A stretch of DNA of 64,000 nt from JASGDC01 sp047606545 (GTDB lineage: Bacteria > Actinomycetota > Actinomycetes > Actinomycetales > Micrococcaceae). Under the pieces are notes generated by a model. It worked only from the letters and a program-made list of their open reading frames with translations. It did not search any database and had not been told where the DNA came from. The DNA lies in the NCBI GenBank assembly GCA_047606545.1, contig JASGEI010000003.1, forward strand, positions 1-64,000, in the 5' to 3' direction. Position 1 is the stretch's first letter; every line of letters begins with the position of its first letter. Both the position numbers and the translations under genes were made by a program. Shown piece after piece: positions 18,473 to 27,526 of this stretch.

Positions 18473-18868
18473 ATGGCGACATTATTTACTAAAATTATTA
18501 ATGGTGAAATTCCTGGACACTTTATCTACAAAGACGATATTTGTGTAGCGTTTTTAACCATTGAGCCACAGACTGACGGACATGCAATGGTGGTACCTCG
18601 TGAAGAAGTTAATCACTGGACTGATTTAGATGAAAACACAATGCATCATTTGATGGATGTAGCACAAAAAATCGGTAATGCGCAAAAAGAAATATGGAAA
18701 CCAACTCGTATTGGCCTTATGATTGAGGGCTACGGAGTGCCACATGTGCACCTTCATGTTTGGCCGACTTGGTCACCAGCTGATTTCGATGCAAACAATA
18801 TCGATAAAGACCCAGACTTTGACCAAATTAAAGAAAATGCTGACAAGCTAACTAAAGCTTTGCAGTAA
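18473..18868 (+). CDS. HIT family nucleotide-binding protein
   Basis: 131 residues. The histidine triad reads HVHLHV (about residues 94-99), and the N-terminal FTKIINGEIPGHFIY is the usual HIT opening. HIT proteins cleave nucleoside phosphoramidates or acyl-adenylates. AGGATAGGGAAG just before the ATG is the ribosome site. It is co-oriented with the alcohol dehydrogenase and ends in a very strong terminator. Confidence 0.93.
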   Translation: MATLFTKIINGEIPGHFIYKDDICVAFLTIEPQTDGHAMVVPREEVNHWTDLDENTMHHLMDVAQKIGNAQKEIWKPTRIGLMIEGYGVPHVHLHVWPTWSPADFDANNIDKDPDFDQIKENADKLTKALQ

Positions 18869-18890
18869 AAATAGGGTATAAACACTAATC

Positions 18891-18953
18891 GGACCTTGTT
18901 CTTGCATATGGACCCGATTTTTAAGGTCCATATGCAAGAACAAGGTCCTTTTT
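18891..18953. terminator. 24-bp perfect inverted repeat with T-tract
   Basis: 18891-18914 pairs perfectly with 18925-18948 around a 10-base loop, and TTTTT follows. It lies between the convergent HIT gene and nagA and should end transcription on the plus strand. There is no long A-run upstream, so activity on the other strand is less certain. The stem is longer than a terminator needs. Confidence 0.85.
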
Positions 18954-18969
18954 AAATTTGTTTTAAAGA

Positions 18970-20148
18970 CTAAGCTTTAATGTCTACTTCTTTGCCACGA
19001 CGAATTACTTGTTTTAGTTCTAGGTATTTATCCAGCACCACAATATCCGCATATGCATCAGCACTCAAAGTACCTATTTTGCGTTCTAACTTACGAGATT
19101 GCTCGATAATACGTGCTGGAACTGCAGTCGCACTTAGAATTAGTTCTTCAAGCGCCATGCCATTTTTAACATTAAGTTGAATTTGTGAATGCAAGGTAGA
19201 AGTACCACCAGCAATTGCACCATCTCGCTTTAGCCGAGCCACTGAATCTTTAACAATTACATCTTGTGGACCAAGTTTATATTCACCATCTTTAAGTCCA
19301 GCAGCGGCCATAGCATCTGTAATTAGTGCAATATTTTCAGCACCTACAGAATCAAACATTGCTTTGATTACAGTTAAGTTAATATGTGTACCGTCAGCAA
19401 TTAGTTCCAATACCATCTCGCCTTTGCTGGCTTTTGACATACAAGGTGGAATCGGACCTGGATCACGGTGGTTAATTGGTGGCATAGCATTAAAAGTATG
19501 CGTAGTAGTTGGTATGCTATCGGTATTTGCATACGCTTTAGCAATAGTTTCAAGTGAAGTAATGGCATCATCAACTTCAGTGCTAGTATGACCAAGGCTT
19601 GGAGTTACATCATTTTTAATTAGATGTTTTACTAAGTCATGTGCTCCTTTTTTTTCTGGAGCATAAGTCATTGTGTTTAAATAACCTTTACTAACTTTAA
19701 CCATTTCATCAACCAGTTCCATGTCTGGTTCGATGATATAGCGTGGGTCCTGAGCACCACATTTATCAATTGAGATAAATGGACCCTCTAGATGGGTACC
19801 TTCAATAAGTCCTTCTTCTGCCAATTTTGCCATTGTGGCAAGAGTGGAAAGTAGAGTTTCTTTATCTGCTGTAACTGTACTAGCTTGTATGGAAGTACTA
19901 CCACTTCGATGATGGAAGTCAATTGCTTTACGGGAAGCTTCTTCATTCCCAGAAGGGAAGTCACCACCGTAACCACCGTGGTTATGGATATCTACAAAAC
20001 CAGGCACTATATAGCCATCAACTTTTTCAGCTTCACCTTTGAATTCTGATTTTGGTTGTAAGGAGACGATATGGTCGTCTTTGTAAGTTACTACATAATT
20101 TTCTAGTGTTTTTCCATCTGTAATTATGGTTCCGTGTAGACTTTTCAT
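18970..20148 (-). CDS. nagA: N-acetylglucosamine-6-phosphate deacetylase
   Basis: 392 residues of the amidohydrolase fold. Seen are DIHNHGG (metal-binding His pair region), HLEGPFIS (metal Glu), LGHTS, FNAM...HRDPG and the catalytic Asp in LITDAMAAAG. It releases acetate from GlcNAc-6-phosphate, giving the glucosamine-6-phosphate that NagB (27526-28305 here) then deaminates. nucS ends 8 bases upstream, so the two are probably co-transcribed, while nagB is 7 kb away. Confidence 0.94.
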   Translation of the reverse strand: MKSLHGTIITDGKTLENYVVTYKDDHIVSLQPKSEFKGEAEKVDGYIVPGFVDIHNHGGYGGDFPSGNEEASRKAIDFHHRSGSTSIQASTVTADKETLLSTLATMAKLAEEGLIEGTHLEGPFISIDKCGAQDPRYIIEPDMELVDEMVKVSKGYLNTMTYAPEKKGAHDLVKHLIKNDVTPSLGHTSTEVDDAITSLETIAKAYANTDSIPTTTHTFNAMPPINHRDPGPIPPCMSKASKGEMVLELIADGTHINLTVIKAMFDSVGAENIALITDAMAAAGLKDGEYKLGPQDVIVKDSVARLKRDGAIAGGTSTLHSQIQLNVKNGMALEELILSATAVPARIIEQSRKLERKIGTLSADAYADIVVLDKYLELKQVIRRGKEVDIKA

Positions 20149-20156
20149 TTGTGTTC

Positions 20157-20846
20157 CTAAAATAGTCGACTTTGTGAATCATCAATGCCTCTAAGGGCAT
20201 CGTAATCCAAGGTCACGCAAGTAAAGCCTCGATCTTCAGCTAAGGTTCTAGCTTGCTTGCTAATTTGTTGTGCTGCAAAAATGCCGTGTACTGGTTTAAG
20301 TATGGGATCTCGATTCAGTAGTTCAACGTAACGGGTAAGTTGTTCTACTCCATCAATGCCACCACGACGTTTGATTTCAATTGCCACGTGTTCGTTATTA
20401 TCGTCTTTAGCTAGAAGATCTACTGGCCCAATAGCAGTAGGGTATTCTCTACGAATTAATTTATATCCAGATCCCAAAGTCTCAATATGCTCTGCAAGCA
20501 GTTTTTGTAAGTCTGCTTCAACTCCATCTTTAACTAGACCCGGATCTAAGCCCAAGTCATATTCACTATTATGAATAATCTCATAGAGCTCAATTTCAAG
20601 ATGATCGTCAGTTTTACGATGCTGTACTCGCCAAACTTCGACAGCTTTACTCTCAGTATCTTTTGGTTTTTGGATATGCAAAGTAGCAGGAGGGCTCATC
20701 CAATTCAATGGTTTATAAGAACCCCCATCTGAGTGAATTAACACTGAACCATCAGCTTTGACGATTAATAATCGAATAGCTTCTGGTAGGTGGGCACGTA
20801 ATCTACCAAAGTAATCTACTGCGCAACGTGCGACAACTAATCTCAT
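20157..20846 (-). CDS. nucS: Mismatch-repair endonuclease NucS/EndoMS
   Basis: 229 residues. It has the N-terminal DNA-binding/dimerisation domain and the C-terminal RecB-like nuclease, with GPVDLLAKD and AIEIKRRG carrying the D and E-x-K catalytic residues. Actinobacteria lacking MutS/MutL use NucS to cut mismatched DNA. The last five residues, QSRLF, look like the sliding-clamp binding pentapeptide QL(S/D)LF, consistent with clamp-stimulated activity. A TAGAAT box 6 bases before the ATG suggests a leaderless transcript. Confidence 0.93.
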   Translation of the reverse strand: MRLVVARCAVDYFGRLRAHLPEAIRLLIVKADGSVLIHSDGGSYKPLNWMSPPATLHIQKPKDTESKAVEVWRVQHRKTDDHLEIELYEIIHNSEYDLGLDPGLVKDGVEADLQKLLAEHIETLGSGYKLIRREYPTAIGPVDLLAKDDNNEHVAIEIKRRGGIDGVEQLTRYVELLNRDPILKPVHGIFAAQQISKQARTLAEDRGFTCVTLDYDALRGIDDSQSRLF

Positions 20847-20852
20847 AGACCC

Positions 20853-20858
20853 ATTCTA
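20853..20858 (-). promoter_or_regulatory. Candidate -10 box for leaderless nucS
   Basis: TAGAAT on the minus strand ends 6 bases before the nucS ATG. The whole divergent spacer between nucS and the hydrolase gene is only 32 bases, so promoters for both directions must overlap here. Confidence 0.45.
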
Positions 20859-20878
20859 CTATCTAAAGTTCAGTTAAA

Positions 20879-21622
20879 ATGGAAGTTATGGATATTAGAT
20901 CAGCAACAATTTTGCCAGCAAAGCGTGAAGCTATTGAACTACATACGAAAGATGGACTAAAGCTCATTGGTGAGCTTGCCGTACCAGAAGGGTCAATTGC
21001 TGGAACTTTAGTAACTTTCCATCCATTACCGACTCATGGTGGTTATATGGATTCTCATGTTTATAAAAAAGCATCTTTTCGATTGCCTGCACTAGCTAAT
21101 ATTGCAGTATTGCGGTTCAATACTCGTGGCACCTGTTCACCTGCAGGTTGTAGTGAAGGTAAGTTTGATGGTGGAAATGCCGAAAAATACGATGTAGATG
21201 CGGCAATAGAGTTTGCCCGTAGTAGAGGATTGCCAAATATTTGGGTAGTAGGTTGGTCTTTTGGCACGGAGCTTACTTTAAAGTATGCAATGCAAGATGA
21301 TGTCCAAGGCGCGATATTACTTTCTCCACCATTGCGTACTGTTACTGATGAACATATGAAAGATTGGGCTGCTGATGGTCGCCCAGTTAAAGTGCTAGTC
21401 CCAGAATACGACGACTTTTTACAACCACCAGAGGCCAAGCGTCGATTTTTGTCACTTACTCAAGCAAATGTAATTGGTGTTCCAAAGGCTAAGCATCTTT
21501 GGGTAGGAGAGAAACAAGCTTCATATGTGCTTAATCAGATTGTGGAAAGTGTAAATCCAGATGCGATTGGCTTGCCGAAGACTTGGGAAGGTGACTACGC
21601 AACAGAGAAACTGCCAAAATAA
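20879..21622 (+). CDS. Alpha/beta hydrolase
   Basis: 247 residues (or 244 from the ATG at 20888, which has GGAAG just upstream). The fold is shown by HPLPTHGG after strand 3, RFNTRG, the nucleophile elbow GWSFG, an acidic YDDF loop and KHLW carrying the likely catalytic His. It resembles small dienelactone-hydrolase-like proteins; the substrate is unknown. It is divergent from nucS with a 32-base spacer. Confidence 0.85.
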   Translation: MEVMDIRSATILPAKREAIELHTKDGLKLIGELAVPEGSIAGTLVTFHPLPTHGGYMDSHVYKKASFRLPALANIAVLRFNTRGTCSPAGCSEGKFDGGNAEKYDVDAAIEFARSRGLPNIWVVGWSFGTELTLKYAMQDDVQGAILLSPPLRTVTDEHMKDWAADGRPVKVLVPEYDDFLQPPEAKRRFLSLTQANVIGVPKAKHLWVGEKQASYVLNQIVESVNPDAIGLPKTWEGDYATEKLPK

Positions 21623-21650
21623 AACTTATACTAAGCAACCGTACCAACTC

Positions 21651-21718
21651 TCAAGGTATACATTTTTCTTAATTCCAGACGAAATTTCGTAAAGAAACTA
21701 GAAAAATGTATACCTTGA
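21651..21718. repeat. 19-bp perfect inverted repeat; dispersed repeat copy A inside
   Basis: 21651-21669 pairs perfectly with 21700-21718. The inner part contains the small palindrome acgaaatttcgt. On the minus strand, 21706-21661 matches the repeats at 55101 and 59592. It sits between the convergent hydrolase and permease genes and could serve as a terminator. About 140 AT-rich bases follow with no gene. Confidence 0.75.
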
Positions 21719-21860
21719 TACTTCGTGCTTAATTATGTTTCTAAAGACATTTAAGCTCAACTATCATATATCAAGGATAATAAACTTATTGCAAGAGAGC
21801 TTTTTAATTTTAAGACTTACCTACGAGGGCATTAAAGGATAAATAATAATTTGAGCCCTA

Positions 21861-23099
21861 TTATTGCTTATCTTGACGTGGAATTATTACCTCTCTAAAT
21901 AGTAATTGTGCTGCTGCTGCAGTAGGAATTGCAATCACTGCGCCTAGAACGCCAAGTAAATTGCCACCAATAACAATTGAAACGATTGATACTACTGGTG
22001 GAACTTCTACAGCTTTTTTCATAACAATTGGAGAAAGTACATAACCTTCAATTTGAAGATAAATTAAGTAACAAATTGCGTAAATCAACGCAGTTTGCCA
22101 ACCCACAGTAAGGGCGATTGAAGTTACGGTAATTAGTGCAATTGTTGGCCCAATTAGTGGGATAAATGCAAAAATTGCAACTAATGAAATTAGCAGGGCT
22201 CGGAATGGGATATTCAAAATAGTCATAAGTGTTCCTGCTATTGCAGCATTGATTATTGCAATAGTGGCTTGCCCAGTTACATAGCCACCGACACCTTGAA
22301 TGACTTCTTCGCTTAGTACTTTAAAACGTTCACGACGTGAAGCTGGTGCAATGCGGTACATGAAAGCTTTAAATGCTGGCATAGATATTAGGAAGTACAC
22401 GGTAAAGATTAAAATCATGAAAGTGCTAAGCAGTACATGTGAAACTGCAGTGCCAGCCCCTATTAGCGTTCCGGCCAAGCTACTTGCTGATGATGTAAAT
22501 TCCTTAATTAGTTTTTCTGCATTATTTTCAATATTTTGGCGAATACTAAAACGATGATCTAAATTATGGAACCAAGACGAGTTCAACATATTTTGGATAT
22601 AAGTCGGCATGTGCTCGACCAATTGTGTAATTTGGTTGACGATTGTCGGTACCAATATCGAGAAGAATACGCTGAAGGCAATTAGTAAGCCAAATAATAC
22701 GATGCCAAGGCTTAAACCTCGTTTAAGTCCTTTGTCTGTAAGCTTTTGGACAATTGGTTCCATTCCTAGCGAAATAAATGCAGCAGTTACAATCCATATT
22801 ATTGTCTCAGTTAATTTGTCTAATTGCGTGTAGATAATAAAAGCTGCTAGAGCTCCTGAAGTCACTAAGAAACCAAAACGTACAGGATTATTTTTATCAA
22901 AAGGTTTCCCAGGGAAGCCAAATTTGTGTGGCTGGTTTGTTGATTTATTCGTTGTACTTTTATTATCTGTAACTAATTTCTCTTCAGTTTTTAATGGTGC
23001 TGCATCATTGTCAGCGTGCTTTTTAGTTTTAATAATCCCTGACAAAAAGCCTTTTTTCTCACTTTTGTCTGGATCCGACAAACTATTTTTCTCTGTCAT
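21861..23099 (-). CDS. AI-2E family transporter-like membrane protein
   Basis: 412 residues from the ATG at 23099, which has GAGGAG upstream; an ATT-containing longer frame is unlikely. A charged ~75-residue cytoplasmic N-terminus rich in Lys and Asp precedes about eight hydrophobic segments. The C-terminal pattern (FIPLIGPTIALI, YLIYLQIEGYVLSPIVM, then GGNLLGVLGAVIAIP) is typical of the AI-2E/PerM (UPF0118) family. Members export small molecules or act as Na+/H+ antiporters; the substrate is unknown. Confidence 0.87.
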   Translation of the reverse strand: MTEKNSLSDPDKSEKKGFLSGIIKTKKHADNDAAPLKTEEKLVTDNKSTTNKSTNQPHKFGFPGKPFDKNNPVRFGFLVTSGALAAFIIYTQLDKLTETIIWIVTAAFISLGMEPIVQKLTDKGLKRGLSLGIVLFGLLIAFSVFFSILVPTIVNQITQLVEHMPTYIQNMLNSSWFHNLDHRFSIRQNIENNAEKLIKEFTSSASSLAGTLIGAGTAVSHVLLSTFMILIFTVYFLISMPAFKAFMYRIAPASRRERFKVLSEEVIQGVGGYVTGQATIAIINAAIAGTLMTILNIPFRALLISLVAIFAFIPLIGPTIALITVTSIALTVGWQTALIYAICYLIYLQIEGYVLSPIVMKKAVEVPPVVSIVSIVIGGNLLGVLGAVIAIPTAAAAQLLFREVIIPRQDKQ

Positions 23100-23207
23100 T
23101 TTTCTCCTCAATACTGGTATCTAGTTTAAACGCTTTGATAACCTAGCTCAAATAAGCAATAACAGTTAAGCTGTATTTATAAGAATTTTTAAAATAAAAG
23201 AGGTAGA

Positions 23208-24188
23208 ATGCGCGATAAAACGAAGCTACTTACTGGATTAGGTGCACTTGCCGTAATCACTGGTTTGGTACTGCTTACTTTTTTTGCTCCACCAGCAAAA
23301 ATTACTAGTACTGCAGAATTAAATCAAGGTGCGCCTGTTGCGAATATTACCCCTGATGTTTATAACTTCCGTGCTAACGGTGCAGATATCGAGGTTGACG
23401 GTCCAGGTAAAGTCTTTGTTGCTCAAGCTCCACAAAGTGATATTAAACAGTGGATTGGAAAAGCTGCTAATACTTCAGTTGATACAGTAGATCGCAAAGG
23501 AAATATTAGTACTACTTTTAAAAATGGTGATAAAACTGTACCTAATCCTGATGGTAACGATACTTGGATTACTCAGCATGTTGGGCAAGGTAGTGTTAAA
23601 ATGCATTGGGAGAATCCTGATAAAACTAATTGGGGTCTTATAATTGCTTCTGATGGTACTAACCCAGCACCAAAAACAGTATCGATAACATGGACTAATA
23701 ATCATAAAAACCCATTTGCAATTCCATTGTTAGTTTTGGGTACACTACTTTTAGCTGTAGCTGCATTCATAAAATACCGTAATAGTGATCCAGTAGCTAA
23801 AAATATGCGTGAAGTTAAGAAGGCTAGTAAAAAAGAAGCAAAACAGCTTAAAAAGAACAGTAAAAAGCCACGTGTTAAAAAAGGCAACAAAAAGCCACGT
23901 AAATCAGCTAAAGCTGGTTTGGTATCTATCAAATCTAAAGCAAACAACCTAAATACTATTGAGGAAACTGGCCCTACTGATTTAATTGACCAAGTAGAGC
24001 CAAGGGTAGACACTGCTAAAACAGCACAAGTACCAATGCAAGAAGAAATAAAGCACAATATAGACTCACAGGTTAATGAACCAGAAGAATTTGATATTGA
24101 CGCTGAATTAGCTAAATATGATGAGGAAATTGATAAGCCATTGCCATCTCGTCGAGAGTTAAGAAAACGACAAGCAGGTAGGAAATAA
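23208..24188 (+). CDS. Bitopic envelope protein with basic/acidic cytoplasmic tail, unknown
   Basis: 326 residues, family not recognised. A first hydrophobic helix (8-28) could be an uncleaved signal anchor. A soluble extracytoplasmic domain (about 30-160) is rich in beta-like Asp/Asn/Gly, and a second helix lies at about 167-188. The tail starts with a very Lys/Arg-rich stretch (about 195-235) and ends acidic (FDIDAELAKYDEEIDKP). Its stop abuts the next gene's ATG without a gap. GAGGTAG precedes the ATG. Confidence 0.75.
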   Translation: MRDKTKLLTGLGALAVITGLVLLTFFAPPAKITSTAELNQGAPVANITPDVYNFRANGADIEVDGPGKVFVAQAPQSDIKQWIGKAANTSVDTVDRKGNISTTFKNGDKTVPNPDGNDTWITQHVGQGSVKMHWENPDKTNWGLIIASDGTNPAPKTVSITWTNNHKNPFAIPLLVLGTLLLAVAAFIKYRNSDPVAKNMREVKKASKKEAKQLKKNSKKPRVKKGNKKPRKSAKAGLVSIKSKANNLNTIEETGPTDLIDQVEPRVDTAKTAQVPMQEEIKHNIDSQVNEPEEFDIDAELAKYDEEIDKPLPSRRELRKRQAGRK

Positions 24189-25223
24189 ATGCGTAAACCT
24201 ACAAAAGTTAGTATTGCAATTTTAAGCTCGATTAGTATTTTAGGAATAGGGCATCAAGCAATTGCCCAAGATTCCTCAACTAGTGCATCACCGAGTGCCT
24301 CAGCTACACCTTCGCCTTCTGAAACAACTTTAAATTATACTACGGCCGTAACCCCTGATCAGTTACAACGTATCCTAAGCAACATCGCAAAAGCAGCTAA
24401 TGCCGGGGATACTGCCAAAGACGCATCAAAACTTAGTAAACGTTTTACGGGACCAGCTTTAGATATGCGTACTGGCAACTATACTGTCCGTAAGGATGTT
24501 GCAAACTATACGCCATCAGCAAGTATTGGATCTGCTTCAGTTATGGCTCAAGTTATTGGTAAAACCGGTGCAGATTTCCCTCGTAAGATGATTGTGGTTT
24601 CTAAAGCTGATAATCAACTAGTGCCACAGGCTTTGCTCCTTGTTCAAAATTCAGCACGAGAAAATTACAAAGTAAATATGACAGCACAGCTACTGCCTGG
24701 TAGCACATTTCCACAACCCCTAGATTTAAACTATGTTGCAGATACCTTGCAACCTACAGCAGGTAGTTTCAAAATGAAACCACAAGATGCGCTTAAGCAG
24801 TATGGCGATGTGTTAGATAATAGTGGTGGCGGTAAGTATGCTACTAACTTTACGGATAATCAATATATCCAACAGGTAAAGCAGTTTCAGGCTACTACTA
24901 CAAAAAATATGAAAGAAGCCCAGAGTACTGCAGTTTATAGCCATGTATCTCAACCAAGCCAGACAGTAGTTATGAAAACTTCAAAGAATTCTGCATTGGT
25001 ATTTGGTTACTACAAATACCAAGTAGTCTTGACCCCATCAGATGGTGGTAGTATTAACTTGCCTGATGAATGGCAAGCAATGGCTGATGGTCAAGAGGTA
25101 TCATCAACACCGGTTACAGTAACTTATGGAGAAACTATACTAATGAATGTGCCAGATAAAAATAGTAACGATAAAATAAGTGTTATCGGTGCCGATCAAG
25201 ATATCATTGATGTCAGTAACTAG
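24189..25223 (+). CDS. Secreted protein of unknown function (DUF8094-like)
   Basis: 344 residues. It has a clear Sec signal peptide (KK/R-rich start, hydrophobic core ILSSISILGIG, likely cleavage after QAIAQ) and a Ser/Pro/Thr-rich linker. A globular extracytoplasmic domain follows, with no motif I can assign. From memory it resembles the actinobacterial DUF8094 proteins found beside a thioredoxin-like gene. It starts immediately after the stop of the membrane-protein gene, with AGGAAA overlapping that stop. Confidence 0.72.
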   Translation: MRKPTKVSIAILSSISILGIGHQAIAQDSSTSASPSASATPSPSETTLNYTTAVTPDQLQRILSNIAKAANAGDTAKDASKLSKRFTGPALDMRTGNYTVRKDVANYTPSASIGSASVMAQVIGKTGADFPRKMIVVSKADNQLVPQALLLVQNSARENYKVNMTAQLLPGSTFPQPLDLNYVADTLQPTAGSFKMKPQDALKQYGDVLDNSGGGKYATNFTDNQYIQQVKQFQATTTKNMKEAQSTAVYSHVSQPSQTVVMKTSKNSALVFGYYKYQVVLTPSDGGSINLPDEWQAMADGQEVSSTPVTVTYGETILMNVPDKNSNDKISVIGADQDIIDVSN

Positions 25224-25234
25224 CTAGGTGAAAA

Positions 25235-26065
25235 ATGGAAAAAATTGCGACTCCGTCGTTTGTATTTTATGTAAAAGACTCTCAAGCTCCACAAATGATA
25301 GAGCTTTCAAAAAAAGTGCCAGTAGTAATTGACTTATGGGCACAGTGGTGTGCGCCTTGTCGTAAGTTAAGCCCAATTCTAGATAGCCTAGTTGAAGAGT
25401 ATGAAGGTAAGATTGCTTTAGTTAAAATTGATGTCGATAAAAATTATGGCGCAGCTCAAGCTTTTAATGCCCAGTCTATTCCTACAGTTTCAGGTCTAAT
25501 TGACGGCCGTCCAGTGCAGATGTTTGTAGGTGCGTTGCCAAAAGCCCAAATTAAACAATACTTTGACGAATTGTTAAAGCTGGCAAAGCAACATACTGTA
25601 ACTGGTGAATTAGAAAAAGATGAAAATGCTAAGCCTTTTTTTGAAGATAATGAAGATTCAGAAATGGCAGCTGCTCGTGATGCAATGATGAAAAATAAGC
25701 CAGCAGAAGCTGAAGAAATTTATACTAAAAAACTAGACAATGACCCAGCAAATGCTGAAGCAAAATCTGGGCTTGCAATGGTTAAATTACTAAAACGCAC
25801 CAAAGATTTTAACGCACCAGAAGTGCGGGAAAAAGCCGCTCAAGCCAACGATGATGTGCAGACTCAATTAGATGTGTCTGATTTGGATATGTTGGGTGGG
25901 CATGTTGAAGATGCATTTAATCGTCTTCTAAATATTATCGAAATAGCTACTGGAGATGACAAAGAACAGGTCCGCACTAGGTTGCTAGAGTATTTCGATG
26001 TAGTAGGAGCAGATGACCCACGTGTGGTTAAAGCTCGTAAGTCTCTAGCTCGTTCTTTGTTTTAA
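25235..26065 (+). CDS. CnoX/YbbN-like thioredoxin-TPR co-chaperone
   Basis: 276 residues. The N-terminal thioredoxin domain has WAQWCAPCRK, so both active-site cysteines are kept. A linker and TPR-like helices follow (about 135-270; AEEIYTKKLDNDPANAEAKSGLAMV). CnoX proteins protect clients from oxidative aggregation and hand them to chaperones. It follows the secreted protein gene after 11 bases (AGGTGAAAA ribosome site), so it may serve the redox folding of envelope neighbours, which is inference. Confidence 0.85.
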   Translation: MEKIATPSFVFYVKDSQAPQMIELSKKVPVVIDLWAQWCAPCRKLSPILDSLVEEYEGKIALVKIDVDKNYGAAQAFNAQSIPTVSGLIDGRPVQMFVGALPKAQIKQYFDELLKLAKQHTVTGELEKDENAKPFFEDNEDSEMAAARDAMMKNKPAEAEEIYTKKLDNDPANAEAKSGLAMVKLLKRTKDFNAPEVREKAAQANDDVQTQLDVSDLDMLGGHVEDAFNRLLNIIEIATGDDKEQVRTRLLEYFDVVGADDPRVVKARKSLARSLF

Positions 26066-26080
26066 GATAGGAAGTAAATA

Positions 26081-27526
26081 ATGGTTGCACCAAGTGTACA
26101 ATATTCGATTACAATTCGTTTAGAAATTCCATCGCGGCCTACTGGTGTCAGTGAAGTCACCACCGCAGTTGAGGAATCAGGAGCAATGGTTACTGGTCTT
26201 GACGTAAACCATTCTGATAAAGAGATGGTTATCATTGACGTAACTTGCTCTACCTCAAACGCTAATCACGCACGTACGGTTGTTGAAGCAATTCGTGCGG
26301 TTTCAGATGTTAAGATTGGTCGTGTTTCTGACCGTACTTTCTTGGCGCATCTTGGTGGTAAAATTGAAATCGAATCAAAGGTCCCAATTCGTAACCGTGA
26401 TGACTTGTCGTTGGTATACACTCCAGGTGTAGCACGTGTTTGTGAAGCAATTGCAGCAGAACCAGATGATGCCCGTCGTTTGACAATTAAACGTAACACG
26501 ATTGCAGTAGTATCTGATGGTTCAGCAGTATTGGGTCTTGGTAATATTGGGCCACTAGCTGCACTTCCAGTAATGGAAGGTAAAGCAGCTTTATTCAAAC
26601 GCTTTGCTGATATTAATGCTTTCCCAGTTTGTCTGGATACACAAGATGTTGATGAAATTATCAAAGCAGTCGAAGCAATTGCACCAAACTTTGCTGGAAT
26701 TAACCTTGAGGATATTTCAGCTCCTCGTTGTTTCGAAGTTGAAGCAAAATTACGTGAAAAATTAGACATCCCAGTATTTCATGATGATCAGCATGGAACT
26801 GCAATCGTAGCATTGGCTGCTTTGCGTAACGCACTTCGTGTTGTCGGTAAGGACTTGTCTAAAGTTAAGATTGTACTTTCAGGTGCGGGTGCTGCTGGTA
26901 CTGCAATTTTGAAACTATTAATTCAGGCAGGTGCTGAGAATGTGGTAGTAGCCGATGTTAATGGTATTGTGCATAAAAACCGCGGAAAGCTTAATGAATC
27001 ATTGCAGTGGATTGCAGATAATACTAATCCAGAAGATCTTGAAGGTAGTATTGACAAAGCAATGCGTGATGCTGATGTCTTCATTGGAGTTTCAGCCCCG
27101 AATGTTATTGGGGTTAAAGATCTCCTTTCGATGGCAGATGATCCTATTGTGTTTGCGATGGCAAACCCGAATCCAGAAATTGATCCAGCGATTGCATCAA
27201 AATATGCAGCAGTAGTGGCCACTGGTCGAAGTGACCATGCTAACCAAATTAATAATGTGCTAGCTTTCCCTGGTTTCTTCCGAGGGCTATTGGACGCTCA
27301 AGCTAGGACAATCTCAGACGAAATGCTATTAGCAGCTTCAATTGCGCTTTCGGAGATGGTTGAGGACGAGCAATTAAATGCTAGTTACATTATTCCAAGC
27401 GTTTTCAATGAAGATGTATCGAAGAATGTAGCCAAAGCTGTTAGCGAAGTTGCAGAAAAAGTTGAAGGTAAACGGAGAGCTAATTATGATAGCGTAACTC
27501 CGCCAGCATTAAGAAATGAGGCATAA
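26081..27526 (+). CDS. NAD(P)-dependent malic enzyme with N-terminal ACT domain
   Basis: 481 residues. Residues 1-85 form an ACT-like regulatory domain (TIRLEIPSRPTGVSEVTTAV). The malic enzyme core has VYTPGVA with the catalytic Tyr, AVVSDGSAVLGLG, the metal site NLEDI and HDDQHGT, and the dinucleotide motif SGAGAAG. It decarboxylates malate to pyruvate. AGGAAG precedes the start. Its stop overlaps the nagB start by one base (TAATG), linking carbon-flux and amino-sugar genes in one transcript. Confidence 0.94.
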   Translation: MVAPSVQYSITIRLEIPSRPTGVSEVTTAVEESGAMVTGLDVNHSDKEMVIIDVTCSTSNANHARTVVEAIRAVSDVKIGRVSDRTFLAHLGGKIEIESKVPIRNRDDLSLVYTPGVARVCEAIAAEPDDARRLTIKRNTIAVVSDGSAVLGLGNIGPLAALPVMEGKAALFKRFADINAFPVCLDTQDVDEIIKAVEAIAPNFAGINLEDISAPRCFEVEAKLREKLDIPVFHDDQHGTAIVALAALRNALRVVGKDLSKVKIVLSGAGAAGTAILKLLIQAGAENVVVADVNGIVHKNRGKLNESLQWIADNTNPEDLEGSIDKAMRDADVFIGVSAPNVIGVKDLLSMADDPIVFAMANPNPEIDPAIASKYAAVVATGRSDHANQINNVLAFPGFFRGLLDAQARTISDEMLLAASIALSEMVEDEQLNASYIIPSVFNEDVSKNVAKAVSEVAEKVEGKRRANYDSVTPPALRNEA

